Origin: Clarireedia homoeocarpa
Lineage: Eukaryota > Ascomycota > Leotiomycetes > Helotiales > Rutstroemiaceae
NCBI GenBank assembly: GCA_001465935.1
Contig: LNKV01000040.1
Location: forward strand, 186,001-250,000
Length of the DNA stretch: 64,000 nucleotides
Reading direction: 5' to 3'
This document shows, one piece after another, positions 34,877 to 47,619 of the stretch (position 1 is its first letter; each line of letters opens with the position of its first letter). The position numbers were made by a program, and so were the translations under genes. The notes beneath the pieces were generated by a model that saw only the letters and a list, made by a program, of their open reading frames with translations, was not told the origin of the DNA and did no database searches.

Positions 34877-36454
34877 ATGGGATCCAGATTATTATGGCGC
34901 GACCCATTCTGGAACGGCAAGAGGAAGCCGTTTGTCAAGAGCATCATTATGGCTGGGATTATGGTCATTCTTCTTTTCCTCACCATCATGTGCTATCTAT
35001 ATGGCGTCCTCTACCAAAGCGGATCTCGAACACACAATCTGAATATCCTGGCCGTGGACTATGATGGAGGGGTCATTGGGCAAGCATTATCGATGGCATA
35101 CAAACAGCTTCAAGGGAAGGAGTTTCTCGAGCTTCAATTCCACCATGCCACCGAATACCCATCTATTGTTGACGTTCGAAACGCCGTATGTCGTGGTCAC
35201 TATTGGGGAGCTATCGTTGCTCAACCGGAAGCCTCAAATCGCTTGGCTCAAGCTCTAGTAGGAGGCAATACTGCGAGTACTTACAATGCGAGTGACGTCT
35301 TGACATACGTCTACAATGGTGCTCGATATCCAATCGTAGAGGCGGGCGAGGTTTCTGCAAATCTGGAAACCCTCATTGGTGCTGCGTCTTCAGCTTACCA
35401 TATTCTCAACGGTTCACAAGCTCTCTCCTCACTTAACGCAACGGATGAAAATGCCGTGCTCGCTTTCTTGAACCCAATTCAATCATCCCACATCAATATC
35501 AGACCAACGGAACAAGGCACCCGCGTCCTATATAACACTGTCAGCGTGGTCTTACCAGTCATACAACAGTTCTTCTTCTTGATGGCATTGAACGGGATCA
35601 ACAATCAATTCGGCATTTATGGCCGCCTTAATTCCACGCGGATTGGTGTGATGAGAATGTTTATCTCCATAGTTTACACATTCATCGCCTCCCTTGCAAC
35701 CACTGGTTACATTTGGGCGTTCCGGGAGGAGTGGAATGTTGGCGGGGGCCAGTTCGCACTTGTGTGGATGTCGTACTGGATTTATATGCATATCAACTTT
35801 CTTGTTCTTGATGCGGCTACTGCCTTTATTCCCGTTTCATTCCTTACCTTTTTTGTCCTTCCATGGGCAATATTAAACATCGCATCCAGCCTCTATCCGT
35901 TTGAGCTGAGTCCAGGCTTCTACCGCTGGAGTTATGCTATCCCAGGTCATGAATTTTATTCGTTGGTTGTTCAGATCGAAGGTGGATGCGGACATGTGCT
36001 GCACATAGTTCTTCCCATTCTCTTCTCATGGGAGATAGTAGGATCAGCGTTAGCAGTTTTAGGCTCTTCTTATAGAAACCGACACGCCAAAGCAGACCTG
36101 ATTGAAGCAGGAGAGGCAGAGAGAGATGAGATAGCTGCGAGCAAAACTTCCAATGATACCTTCGACGACGAGGAGTTGAAGATGATCGCGATGAGACGAC
36201 GGGAAAGCATGTTGAGACGACGAGAAAGCATATTGAGACGACGGGAAAGCTCTGCCGGACCCAGCTTGCCTCTACCTTTCCAGGGATCCATTTACCACGG
36301 ATCCATTTACCACGAAAGCTCCGCCGGATCAAGTTTGCCTCTACCCTTTCAAGGTTCCCATTTTGATGAGCCGCGAGGTGGAATAGAAACCAGAGATGGT
36401 GTCGACAGAGTGCTATACTATCTCAATAAACCCGGACAACCACTTAGGCCCTGA
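34877..36454 (+). CDS. DUF3533 multi-pass membrane protein (SNG1-like)
   Basis: The single-exon gene encodes 525 residues from the ATG at 34877 (MGSRLLWRDPFWNGKRKPFV). Layout fits the DUF3533 family. There is one N-terminal membrane helix (about residues 23-46), a large extracytosolic region of about 190 residues with NxS/T sites (NASD, NGSQ, NATD), then five or so C-terminal helices: VSVVLPVIQQFFFLMALNGI; MRMFISIVYTFIASLATTGY; FALVWMSYWIYMHINFLVLD; SFLTFFVLPWAILNIASSLY; IVLPILFSWEIVGSALAVLG. The conserved YAIPGHEFYSLVVQI stretch is present. Yeast Sng1 affects resistance to nitrosoguanidine and membrane lipid asymmetry. The cytosolic tail carries internal repeats: three RRRES units (about residues 436-456) and two SSAGxSLPLPFQGS units. 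The neighbourhood gives no functional hint. Confidence 0.88.
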   Translation: MGSRLLWRDPFWNGKRKPFVKSIIMAGIMVILLFLTIMCYLYGVLYQSGSRTHNLNILAVDYDGGVIGQALSMAYKQLQGKEFLELQFHHATEYPSIVDVRNAVCRGHYWGAIVAQPEASNRLAQALVGGNTASTYNASDVLTYVYNGARYPIVEAGEVSANLETLIGAASSAYHILNGSQALSSLNATDENAVLAFLNPIQSSHINIRPTEQGTRVLYNTVSVVLPVIQQFFFLMALNGINNQFGIYGRLNSTRIGVMRMFISIVYTFIASLATTGYIWAFREEWNVGGGQFALVWMSYWIYMHINFLVLDAATAFIPVSFLTFFVLPWAILNIASSLYPFELSPGFYRWSYAIPGHEFYSLVVQIEGGCGHVLHIVLPILFSWEIVGSALAVLGSSYRNRHAKADLIEAGEAERDEIAASKTSNDTFDDEELKMIAMRRRESMLRRRESILRRRESSAGPSLPLPFQGSIYHGSIYHESSAGSSLPLPFQGSHFDEPRGGIETRDGVDRVLYYLNKPGQPLRP

Positions 36455-37165
36455 TCTAAGACTCTTCTAAATAGCTTTAAAATTTAATCATTCCACGTTG
36501 GGTGTTCTCTAGTTCTCAAATCTGTACTTGAATGTAATCCTGTACAAGTTGACAACCTCACATGCCATTGTAGTCACTGACCAGGGGTGAATGTGCCGTG
36601 TACTCCCAATTCATTGAATAACAAGTCCGTGCCAAAGCCGTCAACTCTGAAGGTTAGGCATTTGTTTCGTTGGAGGAAAAGTTAGCCAAGGCCTTTCTAT
36701 TTCGTAGGGTTGAGTACGTGCGATGCGATATGGAACAAAACAGCGATGTATAGTTTCAAAACGATATCTAAATAATCGGTAGGTGGTATTTAGTTGGTCG
36801 AAAATGTAGGGTGCTCCCGTACATGATGTCCGTCACATTGCACAGTACCGTAGTCCGGCAATCCTAGGCTAGCTGGATGGTTCTGTGGCCCTTGCATCCC
36901 AAACCTCAATGACCACCCATCACCCCAATCAACCCACGAATAAAGATCACGGTCACAATACTCGAGTAGCTCATCAACAAACCTACCCAGTACATCAACG
37001 CAGCAACAGTAAAGTCACATCACACAATAACCACTCTTTCATGGTCGTCCCATTATCAAGAATGCTCCTTGCGCACTTGCGAATTGTGCAGAGGGAAAGT
37101 GCTACCACCAATTCGATACGAAATAATCCTTCCTCAAATTACTATTCCAACTCCACAGCCACATC
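36455..37165. other. Intergenic
   Basis: The gap lies between two co-oriented genes. A short open frame at 36885-37169 runs into the next gene's start but has low-complexity His/Asn/Ser composition and is more likely 5' leader than coding. Confidence 0.5.
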
Positions 37166-40100
37166 ATGACATCTCAACCTTCTCTTCCGGATCCTCATCT
37201 AGATGACAACACTTCGCAGTTTGACGATCAGTCTAGCACGTATCCAAGAACCTCTGCCGCTACACAACCGTCTGACAGCCAAATGATAGCGGAGCATGGA
37301 GCTGCTTGCGGAATGGCTGCATCAACGTCAAATTCGGGGAAGGCTGACAAGGCTGGGATTGACGCGAGGACGAAGATATCAAATCTGCTGAAAGATAAGG
37401 CACGAGAATGGACTGCTGTGGTAGAGAAGCGAAATGGCCCATTGCGACTCTTGGATTTGCCAATGGATGTTCTCAAGGAGATAGTCAAGGAGGTAGGTTC
37501 TCCCAGCTCCGCACACACTTCAGCCACTTCACCAGGGGTTTACTTGGGAAACTCAAATCGCTAGCTATTTTCTCAAATGTAAATGGAAGTGATCTTAGCT
37601 ACTGAAATCATTGTTTTGGGTTCTGAGCAAGTTACCTCGCGGGTTCAGCGTCATCGGAGAGTTTATGACGGGGCTGTCTTGGTGGCCCGTGAATTAGACC
37701 TTCACTGCATCGTCTGCCTCGACACATCATGTTTGCTAATGCATTAGCACATAGGTCACGCACACGAACGACTTAACTTCACTTGCTCTGACCCATTCAG
37801 CTCTACACAACCTCGCGATACCTCACATCTACTCGCGGTTCGATATTGTTTGGCCTGACGCACATGCTACGTCGGATCCAAGGACGGGAGTCGATGCACT
37901 CACTTATGGACTTGCAACGCTATGTATGGGCCACGCTTTTTCGGGTGCGAGCCAACCTCAGTCATTTACCTGCAAGCACTGTGGAACTCAGAATGCGATT
38001 GGTTGTGATCATCCGGCGAATACAGATGATAGAAGCACTACGAGGCGCCTGGGAAATTCATATCCACAGTTCACAAGGAAATTCTCACTCGGCAATGGAC
38101 CCACCGACTGGGTGCAGGAATATCTCATAACTAAAGAAAGTGGAAAGATGTTGGGGACCCTGGTTGCCTTGGCTGTAGCTAAAATGGTCAATCTCGAAAG
38201 TTTTAGCTGGGACATGCCTACTGGGGTCTTGAGGGACGTATGGCTAGCTTTATCATCTCTGCAAGACAAGAGCCCAAATCAAGAATGTCGCTTAGAGCGT
38301 GTCTGGGTGCGGTGGCATGATAACTCTGAAGCCATTCACCTGTCTTCCTCGCAGAACTCGGCTGTACCAGGGACCACCACACAGCAGATGCTATCAGGGA
38401 CGTCAATGAGCTCTATAGGATGGATATTGACCCCTGACCTGGGGACTCGCTCGTCCAACATTTCTCAGCCGTTATTATATTCACAAACTCGTGTAGAATA
38501 CCCTACACTTAGTGTTCTACCTCCATTAAAGAGTTTGTCCGTGCTCGATATTGACGAGGTGGAGTATTTGGATGAAATGAGCGTCCTGATTGAGAGATCA
38601 AAAGACAAGCTTCGAGAACTTAGAATTGGCATTGCAACAAAGGCCATTCATCGCGATTTTGCCCTTCCATGGGACGGAGCTGAACTTCAACAGGTCGATC
38701 ATGAAGCGAAATGGCCTGGTGCAAGTAGAATCGGTGAGAAGAGGTTAGGTGGGGTTCTGGGCATTATACTAGGGCGTATCTTCGATATTCGGAAGAAACC
38801 AAGAATCAAGGCTGATAAAAAGGCGCGGAGCTCGACACCGAACATATCCCTCCCTCAGGGTGCGAGTGCTCCCAACACCAGCAGTACCATTCAAAACCCA
38901 GCTTCTGAAATAGCAGAGAATGGGCTGTATGATTGGGACTACAAGGAGTCTGCCGACTCAATTTTGCCTGGAGCAGGGTCCATGCTTAACAGTATGGCCA
39001 ATCATGAACAATTAGTGTCGAGTACCCTGCATGCTCCCCATTCTGATATGGATTCACTTACGGCACTTATTTCTGCACACCAACTCATCTCGGTAAATGA
39101 GGCCGCAGCTCAAAATGTGGCACAGACGGATATACCTTCGGACATCCCAGCAGAGCCTCCGCTGCGGCGCTCTCAATCATCCAGTGGACGACAGGCACAC
39201 TTCACCGAAATGTCTTCCAGTATAAGAGAAAGACTTGAAGGCAAACTGCGTCTGCAAACATTGGAGCTTGAACGCGTATCTCTTTCAGTAGCGGTACTTC
39301 AGAGAGCATTCGACTGGTCAGTATTAACAAATTTGACAATCCTTGACTGCCCGCAGCACGAGAAATTTTGGTCGATGCTTCGGAGACACTTCGCGCCAAC
39401 ACCGATTGGCAATCATCTATCTTCGAAACATAACGGACAAGTGCAGTATCATCTCAATCTGAAGAAAGTTCATACTGATGCTGCGTCACCTGCACTTATC
39501 TCCTTTTTGAAGGAAACATTGGCGCCAAATACATTAGAAACCTTGTTTTTGCAAGACCGCAAACGCGGTCCGAACTCAACTGTTACAATTGTAAGTTGTG
39601 AGACTATTTTTTGGTTCCCTATTCTGACAGCAATGCAGGATGCCATTTATCGAGGCCCCCTGAAACGACATCGTTCCAGCCTCAAAAAGTTACTGTTAGA
39701 TAGTTCAGACAGAATACCACGAGGACCTGCCAGCTCTGTCGATTCTACGAAGTGGAAAGCTTGGATGCCCAACCGAGATGTATTGAACTTCATTACAGGT
39801 GGTCGGATGAGCAGTCTTCGAGAACTGAGCATTGCTATCGATTACAAAGATTGGGTGAGTTGGATTCGTCCTTGAATCATCACCTATAACCAGCGAACGC
39901 ATGGTCCAGGATTTTAGGACGTGCTTGAAGAATTTACTAACAATTCTATAGCATCACTTCTTACAACGCCTCCCTCAGATACCTCATCTCCGCTCCCTGA
40001 ATGTACCCTATATAGCCGACCATGTAACCTCCAACTTCGACCCACGCGAGCTCGCCTTGCAAGTCGTCGACGTAATTGTCCTCCGACCCGAAGTTGAACT

Positions 40101-40476
40101 CTGCTACATGGGGGTATCACACAAATGTTTTGAGATTCTAGAGAATCGACCTCACGAGGAGACTCATATCCCAACCTCAACACCAACACCGATTACGGAT
40201 GACGAAGATGAGGAAGGCAGCGAAGACGAGGAAGAAGACGACGACGATGATGATGTGGATGATGACAATGGTACTGCGATTGCGGGAATTGATCCAGATG
40301 AAACCGAGTCGGACTCCGACTTGGGGTTGGATGATGACGGAGTGGATTCTGATGATGATTCTTGGGATGGAGATTCAGATGCAGATGGAAAGGATAGAGT
40401 GAGGTTGAGGCTTAGGGAAATTTTGTTTTACGATGATAAAATTGCTATTTTTAAGGCGAGGCATGGAAGGTTGTAG
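37166..40476 (+). CDS. F-box protein with leucine-rich-repeat-like core and acidic tail
   Basis: Four exons join in frame: 37166-37492, 37755-39590, 39639-39854 and 39952-40476, giving 967 residues. Introns are 262, 48 and 97 bp. A disordered N-terminus of about 90 residues is followed by an F-box (PLRLLDLPMDVLKEIVKE) that continues across the first junction into VTHTNDLTSLALTHSALHNL and IPHIYSRFDIVWP. This continuity fixes the acceptor at 37754. Further on, Leu-rich segments (LPPLKSLSVLDIDEVEYLDE, DWSVLTNLTILDCPQHEKFW, MSSLRELSIAIDYKDW, LQRLPQIPHLRSLNVPYIAD) suggest irregular LRR-type repeats. The C-terminus holds an uninterrupted run of Asp and Glu (about residues 865-930). A CxxC-xn-C-x-H segment (FTCKHCGTQNAIGCDH) lies near residue 175. 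Probable SCF adaptor; substrate unknown. Confidence 0.87.
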
Positions 40477-43400
40477 GTTTAAGGATAGGGTTTAGGAACG
40501 TGGGATTGATATGGGTTATGGATAGGGATAGGGATAGGGAACATACCAGTTGTTTCTTTGGCGTGTTTTTCTCTTCTTTTTGATTTGGTTTGAATAATGA
40601 TGCGGCCAGCTAAAGAGGAGCTCACAGGATGGCGATGACGGATGGTGGATGGATGGAAGGCGAAAAATGACATAGCAAATTACAGAAAAGATATATTTTT
40701 AGTCCTATTTAAAAATCAAAGAAGCGATGGCGAAGCTACGAGGGAAAGTTACTGGCGAAGGGATGAAGGGGGGAAAGGCGAATAGAATAGGACCGTGCTA
40801 TTGTATAGGGAAATCGAAGTTGACGTCGAATGGAAATGCGTATTTGAACCGACATGAATCGTTTTATTCTATTACAAGTATAGTTACTCTGCTCCTTTTG
40901 ATTTTATGTGGTTATAGGCACTTATTAGCGAGGTCTAAGACTGTTGCTGGACTACGTTATCTTGTTCTTGGGATAGGGATAGGAGGTAATTGAAGAGCGA
41001 GCGTGGAGGACAGCTTCGTATGAAGTAGGGAAGTTTTTCAGCGGGATAATCTCTTCGCTTGAGATTTGAAGCGACAGAAAATGGACAGACGAGAGAGATC
41101 GAGCCACACGAGCTCAACAATAGGAAGACAACGACCCGCAAGCGCGTGAACGAGGTTCGGACAAACCCCAAGTCGCTGCTGGCTGGTCTTGGAGAAGTAT
41201 CCACTCGCAATCTCTTGCCAGTCTCTCCTGTGCTCCATCTCCCAGTGAGATCCAGATGTATGATTTTCAGTCTGTATGCCATCGATTGCTCTTTCGGAAG
41301 GTGTGAGTCTCGATGGGTTTGGGCATCAAGGCGCTTTTCGGTTATGCAGTTGAGCTTCTCACTCGCTGCATGGACATCGAGCATCAAGCTCCGTGTCTTG
41401 TTCGAGACACCGGCCGTCTGCAGAGCGGAGTTTCTGAAGAGAATGAAAGGGGCAGGAGTTAGGAGGTCGCAGATGGGAGCTAGGGCGTAGGGGTTTGAGC
41501 TGGCGGGCAAAAGAGTGTTGCATCGATCGGTGCGTTGACTTCGTGTTCGTCAGGCTTGCTATGCTGTAATCTGCGTTGGTATGAAGGGGTACAGGTTGCA
41601 TAGATAACGAGGTGGCAGATAGCCGTGACTGATTTTTGCTTGCTTTGGGCATAGATTTCCTCTTGGAAGTGGCAAATCGTTGTGGGTATGGGAAATGGCA
41701 GGCGGGACGGCATGATGTGGGTTAGGAATCATTTTAAAATACGTGCATGGATAGAGAGATGGACATATCGGTAGCTTGAAAGCAGACGGAACTTCTGCAG
41801 ACACACGTCGAGCTCGCTGCTGCACTGTCTGTTGTAGAATGGAAAGTGGCCATGATGAGCAAATGGGATAAGCTCCGGTACAATTATCTGCAATACAGGG
41901 TACACGCATTTTTGTGAAGACTAATAAAAACGGTTCTTGACTATGCTAGGGTGGGCTGCATTGCATTGCATGCAAAAGATAGACAGTAAGTCAGCACGCT
42001 GAGGCAGGAACCCGGCCTAGACTAGTGATTTGACCTGCTGATTTGTTTGCTCTCGCTCGTTTCATAGCGTTAAACTACGCACTCGATCTGCATCGATGAA
42101 TCACTCAAAGCCCCGCGTAAGCATGAATGAGTAGATTGCGGAGAGACGAATATGAGTCTGTTGTATGCGCATTGATTGAGGCACAACTGCGGCCAGGCCA
42201 ACTAGGAGCATAAGCCAGATTTCTTGCTCACCGGTAAACGTCACAGTTTCACACCGCACAGTACGTGGACATGCAACTACGAGGTCAAGTGAAAGCGCCT
42301 TGAATCGCTAGATGAGGAATCACAGCGTACCATATCGAGGACCCGGCGAGAAGGCGGACTTAGGATGAGGCAAAAGGTCAGCCTCTCCCAGTCATAGACT
42401 TTATCGTCCAGCTTTCATTGGTGAGATCGCTTTGTGCAAACCGATTATGCGCTCTCTCTCTTCACAATCTCGAACCTTGTCGCTCGGCGATGTATAGTGT
42501 GTAGCCTATGTTTATTTTTATCCATGGCTCAGCCTTTTCGAATATCCCCCGCGCCCCGCCCAACCGTCGATCAAACAACCAACACCTACCGTACCTGGAC
42601 AAGCCTCTTCATCAAGCAAGCTCAGCACATGGTCGTTCGGCCAGTCCGACCGACTGTGGCCTGGTATGGGAACAATGGGAGTGGAGGGCATGAATTTTGC
42701 GTTCTAGAATGATGTGTAGATAGATCGCCAACCTATAACACAGCCCTGTTTTATGTTAATATCACATTCGGGGGGTTTCCAGAGAAGTAGAGGTCTGGAG
42801 AGGAGATTGCCATCTTCGAGTACCTCGGTATCGACTTACTGGGTAGCTTTCTCAAATGGCCCTGGAAACAACAGTAAATAGCTTCGTATGGTATACGTGA
42901 TGGTAGATGTTCCTAGAGAGGAAGTGTTTCGTAGAGGAGCAAAACGGACAAGCCACCACACGGTCTATACCGCACACCCTGCTGTTGCAGCGCATCGAAT
43001 ACTGCATGGGATAGGATTCTCCGCAACTTCAGTCGTTCCGGATAAGAACGGACGGGTACGATTGCGATGGCGACATGAGAGAACCAAGTAGTCGTAAGCA
43101 AGCATTCAAGGGTAGTTTTTGCTGAGAAAAATTACAGTAGAGACGCAGATTGATGCTAGACCTGGGGTTTGTCCCTGCAAACACCCATACCTCTTTTCAG
43201 GGGTTCCTTGACGTTTCATATGATGCCCGCCGTTCGATTGCAGCTCTGTTCTCTCTGTGGTGCTCATCTGAGGTCCAGTGCTAGAGGCCATGTAGGCGCC
43301 ACATGCCAGCATGGATAGATTTTCTCTGCATGGGCTTGCTACGATAAAGGGTGGGCAACTTAATAGGTATGGAAAAGGTAATGATGCGATGATAGCAGGT

Positions 43401-45813
43401 GAGGGCATTCTTGTAACGATTGACCTCGTTGATATCTACAACGGGAAGGAAACTATGCTTGACAATACCTGTATGCCTCTCCTCGAGACTGCTACCAACG
43501 AGCTTCGTAATGCAAACGTTACTTAAGGGTTGGGGCTCCGGATTTGAATATTCCTAATATGGACGCACGTGTTCTTCCGTACTCGTCATCGGTCTGCCCT
43601 CAACATTCATTTCGCTTCCGCAATCGTATTGCGCTACAAATTTGCTGAGGTTATCTTCGTTCATTTTGTGACCTCGTACATGAAGGCATCGTGATATTTT
43701 GGGGGCTCCAGGAAGGATGATAATTTGCTTTCTGCTGAGTAACGACGCTTTTCTTACCTGACTAAATGATCAGTAAATGAATTGATGCTTTTCTTGTGAG
43801 GTATTTGAGACATCATGATACCCAGCAAGGATTCTGCAAGAAAAAGTAACGATGTCACATAAGCAGAGCATCAAATCTCTTGGATGGAGGACAGTCTTGC
43901 CTCTTTTGGATGCCTCTTTTGCATGCCTCTGCAATCAGCACCAATTCTTCTTTTGTACAGACACGTACCTAGCTACTTTATTTACATAGTGAACTTAGTC
44001 CAACTTGGTATACGCGGCAGGCCATGCGTAAAGTATCCAGGTACTTAACAGGTTGGCTCCACATATGATACCAAAATATGCTGTAAGAGGTGTCAGCACT
44101 TAGAATCTTTCAGAAGAATGCAACCTCCGCTGATTTGAGCAATAATGACGCTTTGGAAATGATCTGGAAAATGAGGTAATCGTGGTGGGTGGGTTACACT
44201 GCTGCAGGTGTTCTCTGCTAGTTGCTTGTTTTGAGCTTATTTTGGTATCATGATGAAGTTTGATGTGGTAGCGCAACGGTGGTGATCTGGGCAGCTCGAT
44301 GACACCGGACGGTATCTAGTTCGTCAGTGCTAATGCTCCAAGACACCTCAAACGACGAAGGTGGCGCAATGTGAGCCTCTTTCCGCAATTCCGGTTTCTC
44401 GTGGCCGTGGAGCTTTGTTGTGGGAAAGGGCGGGACGGGACAAAAGGGTTGCATGGTGCTGCATGTGCTGCATATGGTACCTTTCCTACATAGTTGGCAG
44501 GCAGATTACATTGGAAGTTGTACCTTCCCAATGAGGAACTTGAAACGTCCAAAAATGGAATCCTGAACGTGTTGTAAAATCATCAGGTGAGATTCTTCTT
44601 GATCCTCTGAGCCTCTTTCACTCTTAGTTGCGATCTTAGGTTGCACATGTATGTAGCATGGCCTGTATCTAATTCTATCTATGTAACGAGATGGTTACTA
44701 AGGTGCTACGGCGGCAGCTAACGAGTGAGAATGGGATGAAAATCATTTGAACTTCGCTTTCGCTTTCTCACCCAATGACACTGCCTCATAAGTTTCAGGT
44801 TCCACCACGGCTTAGGTAGAATGTGATGACTACATGCTAGACCGCATCTTATGCCCACAATTGACCCGATCATCTATTCGTCGATCATTTGTTGGAAACA
44901 GCTGGCGCAGGAAACGTTTGTTGCCGGTATGGATAAGCCAGATCTTGTGATTTTCCCCATGTCTGCAGTAGGTAGGTATACACTTTTCATCTCGTTCTGC
45001 TTCGTACCCGAGGCTGGAAAGCCTCGAAGGGACCCCACTGGTGCTGCAGGTGCTGATTGGCGAAGAGAACATCTACGTTAGCAGAATGTGGCTAGCGAAG
45101 TACGACGTAGTAAGCCAGTAAGCCGGATAAGATGGAAACATGTCCATCTCCATACCTTTCCATATCTTGGATAGCATGGAAGAGACCAAAAGGTTAATTC
45201 ACCTGCAAGGCAGCCGAATTTTTGCCTGTACCCGTACCCGCAGGTAGCAGTTCTCAGTTCTCAATGCTACTTTACTTGCTTGTACTGTAGATTTGCTTCA
45301 ACGCCTTTGACCCCTGAGTTGCTACTCTGCTAGTCGTATTATGTAAGTGAGGGTAAGGGTTACCGGGTTAGCTCTACCACGCTAATTAGCATGGAGCTCA
45401 TACTTCGTAAGGCGGTGATGTTCTTTCTCAGTTTCGCCAATTCCACGAATCGTTCCTCATGTTTATCGTAAAATCTAAATTGCATGAGATATTCTTAGCG
45501 AGGCTGCAATGCAATGGCCCGCTATGCCGCTGGAGCATCGGTTTAAGGCAAACCAACATCACCACTGCGGAAGTACACATGTGTACAATTACTGCTGCTG
45601 CACTGGCACCTCCACCTCCACTTTCTACCTACTTTCTCATATGCACCTTAGACACAAACTTGGAAGCAAGTAAGATTACACATGCCATTTTTATAACAGG
45701 AGAACTACACCAGCAAATTAGTCGCCTCATCAATTACTACGTCAACGTAAGAGAGGCCGCTGACTAACCGACCACCTGACTGTATCTGCTACTCAGGTGG
45801 ATATGGTATGTTT

Positions 45814-45851
<38 letters not shown>

Positions 45852-47619
45852 GTGTACTTCCTCATACAACTCCAGCCATAGAATTAGAGGCTGAAGTCTA
45901 GTGACAGTGTCTCCAAATAGATTTGCCGCCTCGGGACTCGGAAATCGAAACGAAGGGCATGCGGCATTCCCGTTGAACGATGGGCGAGCCCTACCCTGGA
46001 CCCAAGGTTGGGATTGAAAATGAAGGAGAGGTCATTTTGGCGTGTTCTGAGCTAAGTGTAAACGAGTACTTTGTCCAGAGGATGTACTGTTCTTGGCATA
46101 GCCCACTTTCTTATTGTCCTCGCTGAAATTCCAATGCACCAAGAAAAGCTTGTGGAGTTGCTAGATTCTCTCTGCTGCATTCTCTCAGAGCCCCCTGGCA
46201 CTGAACCTTGGTTAGGTTCAAAGGAAAAACGTGGACCTTGCTGAGAGAGGTAGGGGTCTGGTGAAGTAGAGGGAGGAGAGACAGGGTTCAGAGGGTTGTT
46301 TCCATGTGTCGGAGTCTCATGCCGTTCACACTCACACACTCGAGGCCGTCGATCTGCAGTTCTAGTTCGGTTGGGTGGATTGTACAGCGTGCGGCGGTCC
46401 ACCTAGAATAATTCTTTGGCACCAGTGAGTTCTTCTCCCATTTCCTGCCTAATCAACTTTGGCTGGGCAGACGGGCACAAGCCTTCCTGCGTACCGGTAC
46501 CACAAACCCTAAGTGAGTGATGGCATGATATATGGCTTTCATTCGTGTAAGCGCGCGCAGACTTTTGGCCGAGTTTCACGAAATTGTCCAGAAGTCTGGA
46601 GCTATGCTGTGCTGCGCTGCACTGCGCAATGGAGAATAATTATCTCTGTTAGGCATAGGTCGAAATACTTTAACCGCAGCCGCTACTCTAGTCGGCCTTC
46701 ATACGACGAAATATACACATACACTTCGTACCTAGTAAGAAATGTAAATGTCAGACATCTACAAACAACCTGGTATGCTTGTTGGAAAACAACCGCATGT
46801 TTGAGAATGTCTCTTGAGCCTTCGTCAGTATGTCATCATTTCACTGGCAGCTCGACGCGAAATGCTACCTACTTTTGTTACTGGGTATAGCTTCAATTTC
46901 CATCCATCTAGCTCTAGCTCTAGCAGGAAAACAGCTGTATTGTTTCTTCAGACACTGGCTGATAAATGGGCGCTCAATCAGAATGGATATTGATTAATTG
47001 CTTTCGCTACCAGGCAATCGAGCTATGGGTCTGAATTGGGTCCGTGATGAGCGGCGTAGTACCCATTTTTATCATGTTACAGCATGATTTTAAGTGATCG
47101 GGGGGGAAATTCTCCTTTCTGACGGTATGCCTCGCCCTTTCAGAAAGCCCTACGGTCGCGCTAAATGAACGTTTGACGTGCCAGGTACCCAGACTTGCGG
47201 GTGTGTCATTCTGGCGCCTGTTTTATTCTCTCCATCACGACACGAGCATCTTTTGAGGGTCGAGGGTCGGTCAACCTTGTACGACAGGGTTTGTGATCCT
47301 TCGACCACCTCCCCAACGTGACCAATCATATGATGACGGGAACCAAGCTACAGCGCCTTCCACTTACATGAATTTAGGTACTTTTAGAGCCTTACCCTCC
47401 TAGATAAATCGAGGCGAGGTCCATGAATACTAATGCCTCCTGGAATCCCTCGAATAGAACGAAAATAGCTACATCAACGTCTATTGCTCCTTTTGAACGC
47501 CGAGTTTATAATCTCCCCAGATCCGAAGTAACGTCAGTCTATTTCCAGTGTCTCATCTGTTTAAAAGCTATCTGTATGTGCCGCCATCACCAGTCACAGC
47601 CCTCTCATTCCCTGCAAGA
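40477..47619. other. 7.1 kb gene-poor stretch
   Basis: No gene could be supported. A minus-strand region at about 40935-41660 has long overlapping frames (up to 191 codons). One includes a segment WEMEHRRDWQEIASGYF that faintly recalls Myb-like helices, but frames do not join sensibly. Plus-strand frames at 45459-45767 and 46513-46890 are likewise unsupported. Repeats seen: (GT)16 at 45816-45848 and CTCTAG units at 46909-46926. Confidence 0.45.
45816..45848 (+). repeat. (GT)16 dinucleotide microsatellite
   Basis: A perfect GT array of about 33 bp lies in the gene-poor stretch. Such tracts are length-variable between strains. Confidence 0.9.

Noticed and set aside
40935..41510. 191-codon minus-strand frame
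   Set aside because: No recognisable domain, and several other long frames overlap it on both strands; a faint Myb-like segment lies in a different frame.
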